Positions 27,068 to 35,514 are shown, counted from the first letter of the stretch. The stretch is DNA of 64,000 nucleotides from a bacterium (GCA_003242735.1 QGVH01000001.1:186001-250000), one strand, 5' to 3'. Numbers and translations are program-made. Notes: a model not told the origin generated them from the letters alone.

Positions 27068-27961
27068 TCACGACACCGCCTCCGCGGCAGGGCTGCCCAC
27101 CAGCAGCTCGTAGATCCGCTCGAAATCCTCGGCCCCGTAGAACGGGATCTCGATGTAGCCCCTGTTGCCGCGCCTCCGGTGGATGCGCACCGCGGTGCCC
27201 AGCGCGCGCTGGAGCTCCTCCTCCAGGCGGCGCTCCGTGGGATCGCGACGCCGCTCCTGCATCTTCGGCGTCCGGACCGCCCGGGCCCGCTGCACCTGCG
27301 CCTCCACCTTCCGCACACTCCACCCCTCCCGGACGGCGCGCTCGGCGAGCTCGATCATCTGGCGCTCGCTGCCGGCGCCGAGCAGCGCCCGGGCGTGGCC
27401 TGCGCTCAGCTTCCCCTCCTCCACCAGCCTCCGGACCACAGCAGGCAACTGCAATAGCCGCAAAGAGTTGGCGACGGTGGAGCGGTCCCGCCCCACCGCC
27501 TCGGCCACCTCCTGCTGCGAGAGGCCGAACTCGTCCATCAACTGGCGGTACCCTTCCGCCTCCTCGAGCGGCGAGAGCGCGGCCCGCTGGAGGTTCTCCA
27601 CCAGCGCCAGCACCAGCAGCGTCCGGTCGTCGACCTCCCGGACCACCGCCGGGATCTCCCGCATCCCGAGCCGCATGGACGCGCGCCACCGCCGCTCCCC
27701 CGCCACCAACTCCCACGCGGGGCCGCTCGCGCCGCCCCGCGCCGGGCGGACCACGATCGGCTGCAGCAGCCCGTTCTGCTTGATGGACTCCGCGAGCTCG
27801 GCCAGCTCCTCCTCGCGGAACTCACGACGGGGTTGGAATGGGTTCGGCGCGATGTCGGCGATGGGAATCCGGCGTGCCTCCCCACCGGATCCCGCATCCG
27901 CGGTCAGGTATTCGCCCAGCAGCGCTCCGAGCCCACGGCCCAACCGGTCTCGGCGGTTCAT
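27068..27961 (-). CDS. parB: Chromosome-partitioning protein ParB
   Basis: The 297-residue protein opens with the LGRGLGALLG helix that contacts ParA. It then carries the CTP-binding ParB/Srx domain (PNPFQPRREF, ENGLLQPI-type strand seen here as QNGLLQPIVV, GERRWRAS), the central helix-turn-helix (SQQEVAEAVGRDRSTVANSLRLLQL), and a C-terminal dimerisation region. ParB loads at parS, slides as a CTP clamp and recruits SMC. An exact parS site lies 2 kb away at 29939. The gene follows parA with a 17-base gap. Confidence 0.95.
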   Translation of the reverse strand: MNRRDRLGRGLGALLGEYLTADAGSGGEARRIPIADIAPNPFQPRREFREEELAELAESIKQNGLLQPIVVRPARGGASGPAWELVAGERRWRASMRLGMREIPAVVREVDDRTLLVLALVENLQRAALSPLEEAEGYRQLMDEFGLSQQEVAEAVGRDRSTVANSLRLLQLPAVVRRLVEEGKLSAGHARALLGAGSERQMIELAERAVREGWSVRKVEAQVQRARAVRTPKMQERRRDPTERRLEEELQRALGTAVRIHRRRGNRGYIEIPFYGAEDFERIYELLVGSPAAEAVS

Positions 27962-27978
27962 CGGTCAGACGCTCCGGG

Positions 27979-28839
27979 TCAGCTCTCCGCCACCGCCGGC
28001 TCGGACGGGGGCGCGGCCGCGCCCTGCTCCCAGCCCGCGCCTGCGTCCGGCTCACCCGCGCCCCCCGCCGGCCGCGCGGCCCGCGCCATGACCTCCCGCG
28101 CAAGGGCGAGGTAGCTCTGCGCACCGACGGACTGGATGTCGTACAGCACGATCGGCTTGCCGAAACTCGGCGCCTCGGCCAGCCGTACGTTGCGTGGGAT
28201 GGCGGTCCGGTAGACGCGGTTGCCGAAGTACTCCTTCGCCTCGTCCGCGACCTGGCGCGAGAGGTTGAGGCGCTGGTCGTACATCGTCAGCAGCACACCG
28301 TCGATCTGCAAGCGCGGATTGATGTTACGTTGGACGAGGCGGACCGTGTTCAGGAGCTGGGACAGCCCCTCCAGGGCGTAGAACTCGCACTGGATCGGGA
28401 TCAGCACGGCGTCCGCCGCGGCGAGGGTGTTCAGCGTCAGCAGCCCGAGAGAGGGCGGGCAGTCCACCAGGATGAAGTCGTACCGCTCGCGCACCGGCTC
28501 CAGCGCGCGCCGCAGCACCAGCTCGCGCTCCGGTCGGTTGACCAGCTCGACCTCGGCGCCGACCAGGTCGCGGCTCGAGGGGGCGACGTCGAGGAACGGG
28601 AAGTGGAGGCCGCGGATGAGGACGTCGTCGATCGGCCCCCCCTCGACCATGACGTCGTACATCGACGCCTCCACGTTGGCGCGGTCGACGCCGATCCCGC
28701 TGGTCGCGTTGCCCTGGGGGTCCATGTCGATGACGAGCGTGCGCCGCTCGGCGACGGCCAGGCAGGCACCCAGATTGATGGCGGTCGTGGTCTTGCCGAC
28801 GCCGCCCTTCTGGTTCGCTATGGCAATGATGCGGGACAT
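27979..28839 (-). CDS. parA: Chromosome-partitioning ATPase ParA
   Basis: The 286-residue protein starts [19 protein letters not shown], a deviant Walker A motif with both signature lysines. It has Walker A' [11 protein letters not shown] and Walker [14 protein letters not shown]. ParA dimers bind DNA non-specifically and form the gradient that moves ParB-parS complexes. The ATG at 28839 follows a GGAG site; upstream in-frame sequence is not coding. A good promoter lies at 28880-28907. The C-terminal 35 residues are Ala/Pro/Gly-rich and may be disordered. Confidence 0.95.
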   Translation of the reverse strand: MSRIIAIANQKGGVGKTTTAINLGACLAVAERRTLVIDMDPQGNATSGIGVDRANVEASMYDVMVEGGPIDDVLIRGLHFPFLDVAPSSRDLVGAEVELVNRPERELVLRRALEPVRERYDFILVDCPPSLGLLTLNTLAAADAVLIPIQCEFYALEGLSQLLNTVRLVQRNINPRLQIDGVLLTMYDQRLNLSRQVADEAKEYFGNRVYRTAIPRNVRLAEAPSFGKPIVLYDIQSVGAQSYLALAREVMARAARPAGGAGEPDAGAGWEQGAAAPPSEPAVAES

Positions 28840-28870
28840 GCGCTCCAGCTCTGGTCGTCGCTCGACTGGG

Positions 28871-28907
28871 GAGTGCAGCAATATAACGCACTCGTCCGCG
28901 CGCGCAA
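28871..28907 (-). promoter_or_regulatory. parAB promoter with overlapping inverted repeat
   Basis: On the minus strand TTGCGC and TATATT (5/6 to consensus) are 16 bases apart, about 40 bases upstream of the parA start. The inverted repeat GAGTGC...GCACTC (28871-28876 and 28888-28893) brackets the -10 element, as an operator for autoregulation would. Confidence 0.5.
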
Positions 28908-29122
28908 ATGACCCTGGGGGCGGGATCCCGCCGGGGCCGGGCGAGGAGGCCGGCCGCCGCCGTGGCAGGCGCCCGGGAGAGCGGGGCAGGGCTGCGGCGA
29001 CCGCGTCCCGGCCTGACCGACGAAGCACCGATGGACGCGGCTCGGCGGCTTGACCGTGTCGGGGCGCGCGTCAGAGATTGCGAACCCCCACACCACATCA
29101 TCCCGTGATCCGGAGAAGGACC

Positions 29123-29638
29123 ATGAGGCCGCGGAACCCGACCCTCCGCGCGATCGCGGCGGTGCTGCTCGTGCCGCTCGCCGCGGCGTGCGACAGCGAC
29201 GACGTCGCCCCCACCGATCCGGTGCCGGACGTGCTGGCCGGCCGCTGGGTGGCGACGCCCGAGTGCCGGCCGGCGTGCGAGTTCAGCGTGACGCTGACGG
29301 AGAGCCCCGGCCAGACCATCAGCCTCCTCGATCCGCCGATCTCGGCCTCCATCGAAGTCGAGGTCTCGACGGGCGGCGGGTTCGTGCTGAGAGCGGAGCT
29401 GTACGGCTTGGACTTCGTGTCGGCGGGGACGGCACGGACGGCGGGGTCCAAGATCTACATCACGCTGCCCTCGGGCGCCGTGGACACGGCGACGTACTCG
29501 ATCTCCGGCTCCACCCTCACCCTCGATTACCAGAACGAGCTCCGGAACGTGGACTTCGACGGCGACGGGCAGCCGGACCCGGGTCGGGTGCGGGCGGTCC
29601 TCCAGCGTGTGTCCTCGCCGGTCGCGCGCAGCCGGTAG
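29123..29638 (+). CDS. Lipoprotein, unknown function
   Basis: The 171-residue product has a lipoprotein signal (LRAIAAVLLVPLAAAC, Cys near residue 22) followed by an acidic DSDDVAP linker and a beta-rich domain beginning LAGRWVATPEC. GGAGAAGGA stands upstream of ATG 29123. The later segment DFDGDGQPDPG resembles a calcium-binding Asp loop. The function is unknown. It stands alone between parA and parS. Confidence 0.65.
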   Translation: MRPRNPTLRAIAAVLLVPLAAACDSDDVAPTDPVPDVLAGRWVATPECRPACEFSVTLTESPGQTISLLDPPISASIEVEVSTGGGFVLRAELYGLDFVSAGTARTAGSKIYITLPSGAVDTATYSISGSTLTLDYQNELRNVDFDGDGQPDPGRVRAVLQRVSSPVARSR

Positions 29639-29938
29639 AGCCGGGAGCGGGTCCGGGTCGGCGCACGACGGCGCACCCCGGTCCGCCCGGCACCTGCGCT
29701 CCCGGGTTCCACGGCCCGTCACGCCGTGGCGGCGCGACCGACCCCCACTGGCGATCCGGGCGTCGGCCGCCGCGCCCTCTCCGGTGCTCGCGCCCGTGGA
29801 GTCCGGTTTCCCCGGCCGGCGTGTGAGGGGGTGGCCGAAAGCGGGCTAGGCCCCGCCCGGGCCGGCGGCCCTCCCCCTCCAGCCTCGCCCCGCCGGCGGC
29901 CGGCTGCTCGCCGCCCCGTCACCCGCCCGCGGCGTGCC

Positions 29939-29954
29939 TGTTTCACGTGAAACA
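29939..29954. promoter_or_regulatory. parS centromere site
   Basis: TGTTTCACGTGAAACA is a perfect 16-base palindrome identical to the classical bacterial parS consensus. It stands in a non-coding stretch about 1.1 kb from parA and 4 kb from dnaA, where an origin-proximal parS is expected. Confidence 0.95.
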
Positions 29955-29973
29955 GAGCTCCGAAGATCTTTGC

Positions 29974-29993
29974 TGCCACGCAGTTAGGTGGCA
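29974..29993. repeat. Inverted repeat beside parS
   Basis: TGCCAC and GTGGCA flank an 8-base spacer, 20 bases after parS. The two half-sites are exact. It could be an operator for the gene at 30155 or a binding site for a segregation-linked protein. Confidence 0.4.
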
Positions 29994-30027
29994 TACCCGT
30001 TGCACCCCCTGGGGTAGGGAGGCGCCC

Positions 30028-30054
30028 CCGGCTGGCCGGGGCCCGGCCAGCCGG
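30028..30054 (+). repeat. GC-rich hairpin in the leader of the holin-like gene
   Basis: CCGGCTGGCCG pairs exactly with CGGCCAGCCGG across a 5-base loop, about 100 bases before the start codon at 30155. It could be a leader structure, or a terminator for transcription coming from the left. Confidence 0.4.
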
Positions 30055-30154
30055 CGTTGCGTGGGGCGGACGCCGGGGCGACCCGGCCGGCGGCCAGACA
30101 CACCCGCGACGGTCGCGGCCGGAGCGCCCGTGTCCACGAGCGGGAGGTGCAGCG

Positions 30155-30610
30155 ATGGCAGTCCAGCGACGGTGGGACCGCGAAGAGCGGCCCGTGACCC
30201 GCGCCCAGGCCCCGATCGGCGACCTGATCCGGAACCTCGGACAGGACAGCGTCGATCTCGTCCGCCAGGAGATCAACCTGGCCAAGCTGGAGATCAAGGA
30301 GTCCGTCAGCCAGATCACCCGCGGCGCCATCGGCGCGGCCCTCTGGGGAGGCATCGCCCTCGTCGGCGGGCTCGCCCTCACCGCCTGCCTGATCCTCCTG
30401 ATCGGGATGGCGCTCGACGGCGCCTACTGGGCCGGCGCCCTGATCGTCGGCGCGGTGTTCGTCCTCCTCGGCGCGCTCATGGCGTGGCGCTCCGTCAACA
30501 AGATCCGCGAAACGGACTTGAGGCCGGACGAGACCATCGACACTTTGAAAGAGGACCGGCGCTGGCTCGGCCGCGAGGCCAGGGAGTTCCGGCAGGAGCT
30601 CCGGGCATAG
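30155..30610 (+). CDS. Phage-holin-family (YqjE-like) membrane protein
   Basis: The 151-residue protein has an N-terminal amphipathic helix (IGDLIRNLGQDSVDLVRQEINLAKLEIKES), two transmembrane helices (about 50-75 and 85-108), and a charged C-terminal helix. This is the plan of the holin-superfamily III / YqjE (DUF1469) family found in many chromosomes outside prophages. The membrane or stress role is not defined. It ends at a clear terminator at 30635-30665. Confidence 0.8.
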   Translation: MAVQRRWDREERPVTRAQAPIGDLIRNLGQDSVDLVRQEINLAKLEIKESVSQITRGAIGAALWGGIALVGGLALTACLILLIGMALDGAYWAGALIVGAVFVLLGALMAWRSVNKIRETDLRPDETIDTLKEDRRWLGREAREFRQELRA

Positions 30611-30634
30611 GGCCACACGCCCCGGCCAGAGACC

Positions 30635-30665
30635 AAAGGCGGGGCGCCACTCGCGCCCCGCCTTT
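30635..30665 (+). terminator. Intrinsic-type terminator
   Basis: AAAGGCGGGGCG pairs exactly with CGCCCCGCCTTT across a 7-base loop, 24 bases after the stop of the holin-like gene. The closing T's make it one of the more convincing terminators here. Confidence 0.7.
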
Positions 30666-30733
30666 CCTGTGGCTCCCGCGGCCGGCCCGGCGCGCCACAA
30701 CGGACCACTCACCACACCGACTCCGGAACCGAA

Positions 30734-31018
30734 ATGCCAGAACTGACCGAAACCCGCCGCGCCTTCCGCATCCACGGCCGCGTCCAGGGCGTCGGCTTCC
30801 GCATGTGGACGTATCGGACGGCCAGCGAGCTCGGACTCCGCGGCACCGTCCGCAACATGCCCGACGGGACCGTCGAGGTGGTGGCCGCCGGCCCGCTCGA
30901 GGCCCTCGACCGGCTCCGCACCCTGCTCCACGAAGGCCCGCCGGCCGCGGAGGTCGCCCGCGTGGACGAGACCGAGCCGCCGGCGGGCGACCTGCCCGCC
31001 GGCTTCGAGATCCGCTAG
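30734..31018 (+). CDS. acyP: Acylphosphatase
   Basis: The 94-residue protein has the acylphosphatase signatures HGRVQGVGFRMWTYRTA (catalytic Arg) and GLRGTVRNMPDGTVEVVAAG (catalytic Asn). It hydrolyses acyl phosphates such as acetyl or carbamoyl phosphate. Length is normal. It converges on yidC with a strong hairpin between them. Confidence 0.93.
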   Translation: MPELTETRRAFRIHGRVQGVGFRMWTYRTASELGLRGTVRNMPDGTVEVVAAGPLEALDRLRTLLHEGPPAAEVARVDETEPPAGDLPAGFEIR

Positions 31019-31052
31019 CTCGCCCGGATCCGCCCCCTCCGACGAAAACACA

Positions 31053-31081
31053 CCGCCCGCCCGGCAGCGCCGGGCGGGCGG
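31053..31081. terminator. Bidirectional hairpin between acyP and yidC
   Basis: CCGCCCGCCCGGC pairs exactly with GCCGGGCGGGCGG across an AGC loop. The position between convergent stops implies it terminates both. Confidence 0.65.
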
Positions 31082-31160
31082 GTCCCGAAACCACTCAGAC
31101 GATTCCGGCGGCCGAGAAAGCCAACGGGCGACATCGCCCTGCGCGGCGGGCCGCCGGCTC

Positions 31161-32849
31161 TCACGGCGACGCCCGCACCCGCTCCGTGCCGCCACCCACC
31201 CCCGCCTGCTTCAGCCGCCGGCGCTCCCGGTTCAGCATCACCTGCTGCGGGATCGTCGCGAAGTTCATCGCCGTGTAGAACAGGTTCAGCCCGGACGCCA
31301 GCGAGAAGAAGATGAACACCATGAAGACCGGCATGAACCAGTTCATGAACTTCATCTGCGGGTTCGGCGGCAGACCCGCCTGGCCGATCTTCTGCAGCAC
31401 GAACATGCTCACGCCGAGAAGCAGCGGCAGGATGAAGTACGGGTCCGGCCGCGAGAGGTCCGGCAGCCACAGGAACCCGACGCCGCGGAACTCGATCGTG
31501 CCCTGGAAGACGAAGAACAGCGTGATCAGGAGCGGCCAGGGGATCAGGAGCGGCAGACACCCGCCGAACGGGTTGAACCCCTCCTCCTTGTAGAGCTGCA
31601 GCATCGCCTTCTGGAGCTGCTCCGGGTTGTTGCGATACTTCTCCTGGATCTCCCGGAGCCGCGGCTGGAGCTCCATCGTCTTGAGCTGCGAGCGCATCGC
31701 CTTCGCGTTCAGCGGCCAGAGCACCGCCCGCATCAGCACGCCGAACAGGATCAACACCCAGCCGTAGCCGATGCCGAGCACCTCGTGCATCCCCACCAGC
31801 GCCCAAGTGACCAGGTGGGCCAGCGGCCGGATGATCGGCCGCAGCAGGCGCCAGCCGTACGGGTTCACGTCCTCGAGGCCGCGCCCGATCTGCGCCAGGA
31901 TCTTGTAGTCCTGGGGGCCGACGTAGAGCTCGTAACCGAATGTCTGATCAGCAGTTACGGGAATCGTAGCCGCCAGGTCCGCCGCGTGCGGCGTCGGCAC
32001 CGGCTCCGCGATCAGCCCGCCCAGCCGGCGTCCCGGCTCCTCGCCCGGCGCCAGCGCCGCGACCAGGAAGTACTTGTTCTTCAGCGCGACCCAGTAGAAC
32101 GGCCCCTCCTCGACGCGCCGCTCGTCCACGTCATCGAGCCGGACGCTGCGGATGCCGCGCGACGAGCCGTTGACCACGTAGGCGAGGTTGCGGTGGTCCT
32201 CACGGGGGTCGGCCTCGTTGATGGCCAGGGTGGGACCGATCTCCAGGAGCACGGTGCGCGGCGGAGAGCCGAAGCCGGAAAGCCGGCCCTCCACGTTCAC
32301 CAGGTAGCTCGACGGATCGAACGTGTACCGCAGCTCGACGGTGCGGCCCGCCTCATCCGTGTGGGTGAGGGTCAGGGTCCGGGGCGCATCGCCCGGCTGG
32401 AGCCGGATGTCCTCGGCCGGCTCCGCCCGGAACGCGACGCGGGAGAGGTCCACGTCCTCCACGCCCGGCCAGCTCAACGCGTACGAGACCAGCGCGCCGG
32501 CGTCTGTCGGCACGAGCTGGACGGGCCCGTCCCGGGTGAACGACTCGAACCGCAGCAGCTCGGCGGAGACCAGCGCGCCTCCGGCGGTGGAGATCCCGTA
32601 CCGGTACAGCGGCGATTCGATGAAGATGGTGTCGGTCGCGACGGCCGTGGCCGGCTGGGCCGGCGCGGCGCCGGGCGGCTCCGCCGGCTCGAGCGCAGGC
32701 GGCCGACGCAGCGCGGCGGTGTCCGCGGCTGCCGCGACCGTGTCGGGCACGCCGGCCGGCTGCGGGGGGACGGGCGGGAACAGCAGGTGTGTGATGACGA
32801 CAACGGCGATCATCAAGACGACCGCCAACAGAAGACGCGCGCTATCCAT
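31161..32849 (-). CDS. yidC: Membrane protein insertase YidC
   Basis: The 562-residue protein is the long Gram-negative form. It has an N-terminal membrane helix (LLLAVVLMIAVVVITHLLF) and a large periplasmic beta domain (about 75-340). The insertase core of five helices follows, including YGWVLILFGVLMRAVLWPLN with the key positively charged groove residue, and the GGCLPLLIPWPLLITLFFVF segment. It inserts membrane proteins with or without SecYEG. The presence of the long form supports a two-membrane envelope. It lies downstream of rpmH-rnpA-yidD, the conserved origin-side order. Confidence 0.95.
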   Translation of the reverse strand: MDSARLLLAVVLMIAVVVITHLLFPPVPPQPAGVPDTVAAAADTAALRRPPALEPAEPPGAAPAQPATAVATDTIFIESPLYRYGISTAGGALVSAELLRFESFTRDGPVQLVPTDAGALVSYALSWPGVEDVDLSRVAFRAEPAEDIRLQPGDAPRTLTLTHTDEAGRTVELRYTFDPSSYLVNVEGRLSGFGSPPRTVLLEIGPTLAINEADPREDHRNLAYVVNGSSRGIRSVRLDDVDERRVEEGPFYWVALKNKYFLVAALAPGEEPGRRLGGLIAEPVPTPHAADLAATIPVTADQTFGYELYVGPQDYKILAQIGRGLEDVNPYGWRLLRPIIRPLAHLVTWALVGMHEVLGIGYGWVLILFGVLMRAVLWPLNAKAMRSQLKTMELQPRLREIQEKYRNNPEQLQKAMLQLYKEEGFNPFGGCLPLLIPWPLLITLFFVFQGTIEFRGVGFLWLPDLSRPDPYFILPLLLGVSMFVLQKIGQAGLPPNPQMKFMNWFMPVFMVFIFFSLASGLNLFYTAMNFATIPQQVMLNRERRRLKQAGVGGGTERVRASP

Positions 32850-32924
32850 TCACAGTCCCAGGCATCACTCCGTACAGCGGCGCTCGGGATCCGGCAGCCC
32901 GGGAGGGCCGGGCTCCGACTCCGA

Positions 32925-33152
32925 TCACGGAACGGGATCGTACCCGCGTCCGCCCAGAGGGTGGCACCGGAGCAGGCGCCGGGCCGCGAGCCAGACGCCG
33001 CGCCCGGCGCCGTAGCGCCGGATCGCTTCTTCGGCGTACGCGGAGCAGGTCGGCGTGAACCGGCAGGCCGGGGGCAGGCGCGGCGAGATCCCCGCCCGGT
33101 AGAAGCCGATCAGCGCGAGGAGGATCCGCGCGAGCATCGCCTGTCCGTCCAT
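32925..33152 (-). CDS. yidD: YidD-family membrane insertion efficiency factor
   Basis: The 75-residue protein shows the YidD pattern [35 protein letters not shown] with three conserved cysteines and [17 protein letters not shown] at the end. It is a membrane-surface helper of YidC. It overlaps the 3' end of rnpA by 43 bases, and a second ATG at 33137 would shorten this to 28 bases. Both arrangements are usual for this gene pair. Confidence 0.92.
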   Translation of the reverse strand: MDGQAMLARILLALIGFYRAGISPRLPPACRFTPTCSAYAEEAIRRYGAGRGVWLAARRLLRCHPLGGRGYDPVP

Positions 33153-33514
33153 TCGATCAGTTCGCGCTCGAGCGTGGCGTACGTGGCGTCGTACGCCTCC
33201 CGCCGGGCCCGCACCAGCACGTCCACGGCCAGGCCGGCCTCGTCGAGGCGGGGCAGCACCTGCTGGCGCACGATCTCCCGCAGTCGGCGCTTCAGCCGGT
33301 TCCGCTCCACAACGGTGTGCTTGTGCCGCGGGACGACGATCCCCGCCCGCGGATGCGAAACGGGGGAGGAGGAGTCGAAGACGTCCAGGTGCGCCGTCCT
33401 GCTCCTCTTCCCCCGCTGAAACAGCCTGCGGATCTCCCGGCTCCGCGTGATCCGCCGGGCCCGGGGAAAACGGTGGGACCTGGCGCGACCCCGCGAAGCC
33501 GGGCTCACGGACAC
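33110..33514 (-). CDS. rnpA: Ribonuclease P protein component
   Basis: RnpA binds the RNase P RNA and helps process tRNA 5' ends. The 134-residue protein has the [19 protein letters not shown] opening and the RNR motif in [19 protein letters not shown]. No ATG fits between the rpmH stop and the conserved region, so the start is a GTG at 33514 or at 33508. Neither has a strong ribosome-binding site, which fits translational coupling with rpmH just 5 bases upstream. Confidence 0.9.
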   Translation of the reverse strand: MSVSPASRGRARSHRFPRARRITRSREIRRLFQRGKRSRTAHLDVFDSSSPVSHPRAGIVVPRHKHTVVERNRLKRRLREIVRQQVLPRLDEAGLAVDVLVRARREAYDATYATLERELIEWTDRRCSRGSSSR

Positions 33515-33519
33515 GCGAT

Positions 33520-33672
33520 CTACTTGGAGCCGATCGCCACCGTCAGGCGCTTGCGGCCCTTCTTCCGGCGCCGGCTGAGCGCCGCCCTGCCGCCCGCCGT
33601 GCTCATGCGTGCCCTGAACCCGTGCTTGTTCTTCCGCTTCCGGTTGCGCGGCCGATATGTGGGCTTGCCCAT
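33520..33672 (-). CDS. rpmH: 50S ribosomal protein L34
   Basis: This gene encodes 50 residues: [18 protein letters not shown] followed by [25 protein letters not shown], the unmistakable L34 sequence. It is short enough to be missed by length filters. The ATG is at 33672 and the TAG at 33520-33522. It heads the rpmH-rnpA-yidD-yidC cluster and is transcribed divergently from dnaA. Confidence 0.96.
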   Translation of the reverse strand: MGKPTYRPRNRKRKNKHGFRARMSTAGGRAALSRRRKKGRKRLTVAIGSK

Positions 33673-33714
33673 GCATTGCTCCAGGGTCCAAAGCTGCCAT
33701 TCGCAAAGTCTTTT

Positions 33715-33744
33715 ATATTACTGACCCGATGGGCCGCTGGTCAA
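33715..33744 (-). promoter_or_regulatory. rpmH promoter
   Basis: On the minus strand TTGACC (5/6) and TAATAT are separated by 18 bases, about 45 bases upstream of rpmH, in a locally AT-rich patch. The position and quality make this a likely strong housekeeping promoter. Confidence 0.6.
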
Positions 33745-33791
33745 CCCGCCCCGGCGCCGGTGGATCGGCGGCGGACCCCATCGCCGGGCTG

Positions 33792-33820
33792 TTGACTTGT
33801 CCACAACCCGATCCTAGCTT
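33792..33820 (+). promoter_or_regulatory. dnaA promoter with DnaA-box-like site
   Basis: TTGACT (-35) and TAGCTT (-10) are 17 bases apart, about 35 bases before the dnaA start. TTGTCCACA at 33797-33805 differs from the DnaA box TTATCCACA by one base. It overlaps the last base of the -35 element and runs into the spacer, so DnaA binding would block its own promoter. Confidence 0.6.
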
Positions 33821-33855
33821 GCGCGCGGCGAACCACCACCCTTTCTGCCGGACGC

Positions 33856-35235
33856 ATGACCGCGATGGAGCTGACCGCGGCCGAGGCCTGGTCGCGGATT
33901 CTGGAGCGCGCGCGGGCGCAGCTCCCGGAGCAGATCTATCGGAGCTGGCTGGAGCAGACGGAGCCGCTGGCGCTGTCGCAGGACCAGCTCGCCATCGTCA
34001 CGCACAACGAGTTCGCCGTTCAGTGGATCGAGAAGCAGTACGGCAGCCTGCTGGCGCAGGCGGCTGAGCGGCTGTTCGGGCGCCCGTTCACGATCGCGGT
34101 CCACCACCAGCCGCGGGAGGAAGGCGGTGGGCCGGGGAAGCGCGCCACGGCGAGGGTCGCGCCTCCGCCCCCTCCCCCTGCCGCGTCCCATCCCGCGCCG
34201 GGCACGGTCCTGGGCACCGCGCTCAACGAGCGCTACACGTTCGAGCGGTTCGTCGTCGGCGCCAACAACCAGCTCGCCGCGGCGGCGTGCCGCGCCGTGG
34301 CCGAGGCACCGGCGCGGATGTACAACCCGCTGTTCATCTACGGCGGCGTCGGCCTCGGCAAGACGCACCTCATGCACGCCATCGGCCACGCCGTGCTCGC
34401 CCGGATGCCCGACCGCCGCGTTGCGTACGTCTCCAGCGAGCGGTTCACCAACGACCTGATCGCGGCGATCCAGGAAGGGCGCATGGCGGAGTTCCGCCGG
34501 CGCTATCGCGACATCGATGTGCTCCTCATCGACGACGTGCAGTTCCTCGGCGAGAAGGAGCGCACGCAGGAGGAGTTCTTCCACACGTTCAACGCCCTGT
34601 ACGAGGCGCAGCGGCAGATCGTCCTGACGAGCGACCGGCCGCCCAAGGAGATCCCCGGGCTCGAAGAGCGGCTCGTCTCCCGCTTCGAGTGGGGACTGGT
34701 GACGGACATCAAGCCGCCGGACCTGGAGACCCGCGTGGCCATCCTCCGCAAGAAGGCGGAGGAGGACCAGCTCGTCCTCGCGGACGAGGTCCTGGACTTC
34801 ATCGCGCGCAACTGTCGCTCCAGCGTGCGGGAGCTCGAGGGCGCGATCATCAAGCTGCTGGCCTACTCATCGCTGACGCGGCGGGAGATCACCATCGAGC
34901 TGGCGCGCGAGGCCCTCGGCGGGGTGCTCGCCGCCGACGCGCGACCCGAGTTGACGCCGGACCTGATCCGCACCCGCGTGGCCCAGGCGTGGGGCGTGCC
35001 GGTCGAGGCGCTCAGCTCCAAGCGGCGCACCAAGGATCTCACGGTCCCGCGCCAGGTCGCCATGTACCTGATGCGCCAGCTCCTCGGCCTCTCGCTCGTC
35101 GAGATCGGCCGGCTGTTCGGCGGCCGCGACCATTCGACGGTGATCCACTCGATCGAGAAGGTCAAGCAGGAACTGGCGAGCGACGAGGAGTTCCGGGCCC
35201 GCGTCGAAGCGATCCGCGCGGAGCTGGCGCGTTGA
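33856..35235 (+). CDS. dnaA: Chromosomal replication initiator DnaA
   Basis: The 459-residue protein has the N-terminal interaction domain (about 1-85), a short Pro-rich linker, and the AAA+ domain (Walker A GGVGLGKTHL, Walker B DVLLIDDVQFL). The C-terminal DNA-binding domain carries the signature GGRDHSTVIHSIEKV. It opens oriC by binding DnaA boxes as ATP-bound filaments. The start at 33856 gives MTAMEL; the ATG at 33865 is an alternative. dnaN follows after a 279-base gap with several degenerate boxes. Confidence 0.96.
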   Translation: MTAMELTAAEAWSRILERARAQLPEQIYRSWLEQTEPLALSQDQLAIVTHNEFAVQWIEKQYGSLLAQAAERLFGRPFTIAVHHQPREEGGGPGKRATARVAPPPPPPAASHPAPGTVLGTALNERYTFERFVVGANNQLAAAACRAVAEAPARMYNPLFIYGGVGLGKTHLMHAIGHAVLARMPDRRVAYVSSERFTNDLIAAIQEGRMAEFRRRYRDIDVLLIDDVQFLGEKERTQEEFFHTFNALYEAQRQIVLTSDRPPKEIPGLEERLVSRFEWGLVTDIKPPDLETRVAILRKKAEEDQLVLADEVLDFIARNCRSSVRELEGAIIKLLAYSSLTRREITIELAREALGGVLAADARPELTPDLIRTRVAQAWGVPVEALSSKRRTKDLTVPRQVAMYLMRQLLGLSLVEIGRLFGGRDHSTVIHSIEKVKQELASDEEFRARVEAIRAELAR

Positions 35236-35514
35236 CCACAATGGCCGTGGATAACCTGTGGGAATCCGGCGATTTTTCCACTCGCGGCGCCCGGCGCTGT
35301 GGGCAGCCGGGGAGACCCGGCCCGGAGCCAACACCGTTTTCCACTCCGGACCGGGCCGGCTATGCGGCGATGGGATGCGGCGATACGGACACGGCGACGG
35401 AGTTGCCCACAGCTCCACAGGCCCTACGATGGTTACGGGATATATCTCTCTCATCGTACTAGCGAAGTTCACTGTGGACCCAGGCCGGCAACGGTGCCGG
35501 CGCGCGAGGCGGCC
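35236..35514. other. dnaA-dnaN intergenic region with degenerate DnaA boxes
   Basis: The 279-base gap carries CGTGGATAA (35246-35254, one mismatch to a box on the minus strand), two copies of TTTTCCACT (35274-35282 and 35337-35345), TTGCCCACA (35403-35411) and TGTGGACCC near 35473. An AT-richer patch GATATATCTCTCTC at 35439-35452 could be an unwinding element or the dnaN promoter. All boxes have at least one mismatch, unlike the cluster at 25.1 kb. It may be part of a split origin. Confidence 0.5.

Larger units (their letters stand above)
29639..30154. other. Intergenic region with parS, 516 bases
   Basis: The first 300 bases are GC-rich without a supported gene. From 29939 there is an exact parS palindrome. 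Then come an inverted repeat TGCCAC-N8-GTGGCA (29974-29993) in a locally AT-richer patch and a long hairpin (30028-30054) in the leader of the gene at 30155. Confidence 0.5.

Noticed and set aside
30155-30610. Holin-family gene as evidence of a prophage
   Set aside because: The family is common in ordinary chromosomes, and no integrase, capsid, tail or attachment-site signals surround it.
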